Source of the DNA: Emticicia sp943368675
Lineage (GTDB): Bacteria; Bacteroidota; Bacteroidia; Cytophagales; Spirosomataceae
NCBI GenBank assembly: GCA_943368675.1
Contig: CALRLN020000308.1
Coordinates: 1 to 6,642, forward strand
Length of the DNA: 6,642 nucleotides
Direction of reading: 5' to 3'
Position 1 is the stretch's first letter. Every line of letters starts with the position of its first letter. The notes beneath the pieces were generated by a model. It was given only the letters and a program-made list of their open reading frames with translations. It was not told where the DNA came from and did no database searches. The position numbers and the translations under genes were made by a program. Below are positions 5,729 to 6,642 of the stretch, piece by piece.

Positions 5729-6642
5729 ATGAGATTATCTCCTTACATTTTCATTTGCCTGGCTTTTATAGGGCTGGCATCCTATGCCCAGAAAGCAGGC
5801 ACAAAGACGCAACCAGTTTATCAGGACAAACCCTTCTGGCAGGATTATAGCATCAAGTATTATATAAAATCTAATAATACAAAGCTGATTGAAGCCGCCA
5901 GCGACAGGAATGGTGCCATTAAAATCTTTTCGTCGGCAGGTTTATTATTAACCCACGACGGACAGTTTCTATATCCGGGTACTTTAGAGGCAGACAAAAC
6001 CTACCGTACCATCGGAGATAAAAAAATTCAGGGTTTAGGCAGCTACCAGAACCAGTTTGTATTGCTTGATGACAAAGCCGTTTTGAGCAACGCCTGGGCA
6101 GGTAAATTATTCAATAAACACGACTTGCCCAAAGCCAGTCTTTTTGTTGGTGGCAAAGACTTCGCATTTCTGGTATCAGACGGCAAATCTTTACAATTGG
6201 TGCGTGATTCTAAAACTCTCTGGAAAGGGACTTTAGATGGTGACGACGTAGTGGCCTTACGCTATCAGGCAGATAATGATACTTATTTGATTCTAGGCAA
6301 AAAATCGTTATCAACCCTATCAGGCACAAAACTGACCAGGGTTTTTGAAGGTGCAGACTTTACTGCTTTTGATACCAACGGCAAAAAAATCATTATTGGC
6401 ACAAAAGATGGCATCATTACACTTGATGCCGCCACTAAAAAACAGATAGGTAGCAAAAACCAGAAACTACCGTCTACAGAAATCACAACAATAAAAGCGA
6501 TTGGAGACAAATTCTGGTTTGGTTCTCCTGATGGCGCCTTTGCTTCACGTGCCGATGGCAAATTCGACTATTATAACGGTGAGCGCTGGCTTCCGGGCAA
6601 TGCAGTAAAAAACATTGCAGAAGGACCTGAAAACTCTGTATT
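5729..6642 (+). CDS. exported propeller protein, probable paralogue of the 954-3254 lipoprotein (3' truncated by window)
   Basis: The ATG at 5729 opens a frame with no stop to the right edge: 304 whole codons plus two bases. A signal peptide is present at residues 1-20 (M-R-L-S, hydrophobic core, A-S-Y-A before Q21); no lipobox cysteine is seen, Cys10 lying inside the core. There is no SD; the start is 46 bp after the sialidase-like gene. K-P-F-W-Q-D-Y (34-40) matches the T-P-F-W-Q-E-Y of the upstream lipoprotein, with 14 identical consecutive bases. Propeller-like blades are more worn: I-K-I-F-S-S-A-G-L (64-72), I-I-I-G-T-K-D-G-I (221-229), F-W-F-G-S-P-D-G-A (262-270). Near the edge, R-W-L-P-G-N-A-V-K-N-I-A (286-297) aligns with R-W-L-L-D-D-H-V-N-D-I-A (309-320) of the lipoprotein, just before its last blade. 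By analogy the missing part should hold a last blade and perhaps the same helical C-terminal domain; that is inference. Function unknown. Confidence 0.85.
   Translation, partial: MRLSPYIFICLAFIGLASYAQKAGTKTQPVYQDKPFWQDYSIKYYIKSNNTKLIEAASDRNGAIKIFSSAGLLLTHDGQFLYPGTLEADKTYRTIGDKKIQGLGSYQNQFVLLDDKAVLSNAWAGKLFNKHDLPKASLFVGGKDFAFLVSDGKSLQLVRDSKTLWKGTLDGDDVVALRYQADNDTYLILGKKSLSTLSGTKLTRVFEGADFTAFDTNGKKIIIGTKDGIITLDAATKKQIGSKNQKLPSTEITTIKAIGDKFWFGSPDGAFASRADGKFDYYNGERWLPGNAVKNIAEGPENSV

Noticed and set aside
6283..6561. 92-codon minus-strand open frame inside the 3' propeller gene
   Set aside because: It is fully overlapped by the exported propeller gene and has no leader or recognisable motif.

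Overview
The window looks like a piece of a Bacteroidota chromosome, possibly a Cytophagales-like relative (phylum fairly safe, order a guess). The signs are a moderate GC content (judged by eye), genes started without Shine-Dalgarno sequences behind A/T-rich leaders, a GH92 alpha-mannosidase, a lipoprotein carrying regulator-propeller repeats, and export signals on all four genes whose 5' ends are visible. All five genes lie on the + strand and appear devoted to breaking down an extracellular or periplasmic glycan. No mobile element, tRNA, rRNA, CRISPR array, SusC/SusD pair or transcription factor is visible.

Layout: (1) bases 1-819 hold the C-terminal third of a GH92 alpha-mannosidase, cut by the window start. 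(2) 954-3254 encodes a 766-residue lipoprotein with a seven-repeat beta-propeller followed by a roughly 420-residue, mostly helical C-terminal domain of unknown function, possibly an (alpha/alpha) toroid enzyme. (3) 3274-4326, only 19 bp downstream, encodes an exported YdjC/ChbG-family carbohydrate deacetylase. (4) After a 177-bp gap holding a perfect 22-bp palindrome comes a secreted Asp-box (BNR) beta-propeller protein of the sialidase superfamily (preferred start 4504, alternative start 4459, end 5682). (5) From 5729 to the right edge runs the 5' part of a second exported propeller protein. It shares an N-terminal P-F-W-Q-[DE]-Y motif and a late R-W-L-x(4)-V-x-[DN]-I-A motif with gene 2 and is probably its diverged paralogue, cut off within its last propeller blade.

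Together the genes look like part of a polysaccharide- or glycoprotein-glycan-utilisation cluster: exo-mannosidase, N- or O-deacetylase, sialidase-like exo-hydrolase, and two copies of an uncharacterised propeller plus helical-domain protein. The least explained part, and the best candidate for something undescribed, is this gene 2/gene 5 pair. There, propeller repeats usually known from hybrid two-component sensor proteins are joined, in gene 2, to a putative catalytic domain with no membrane-spanning kinase part. No convincing intrinsic terminator (GC-rich stem plus U tract) was found in any gap, so transcript boundaries are uncertain. No gap exceeds 300 bp.
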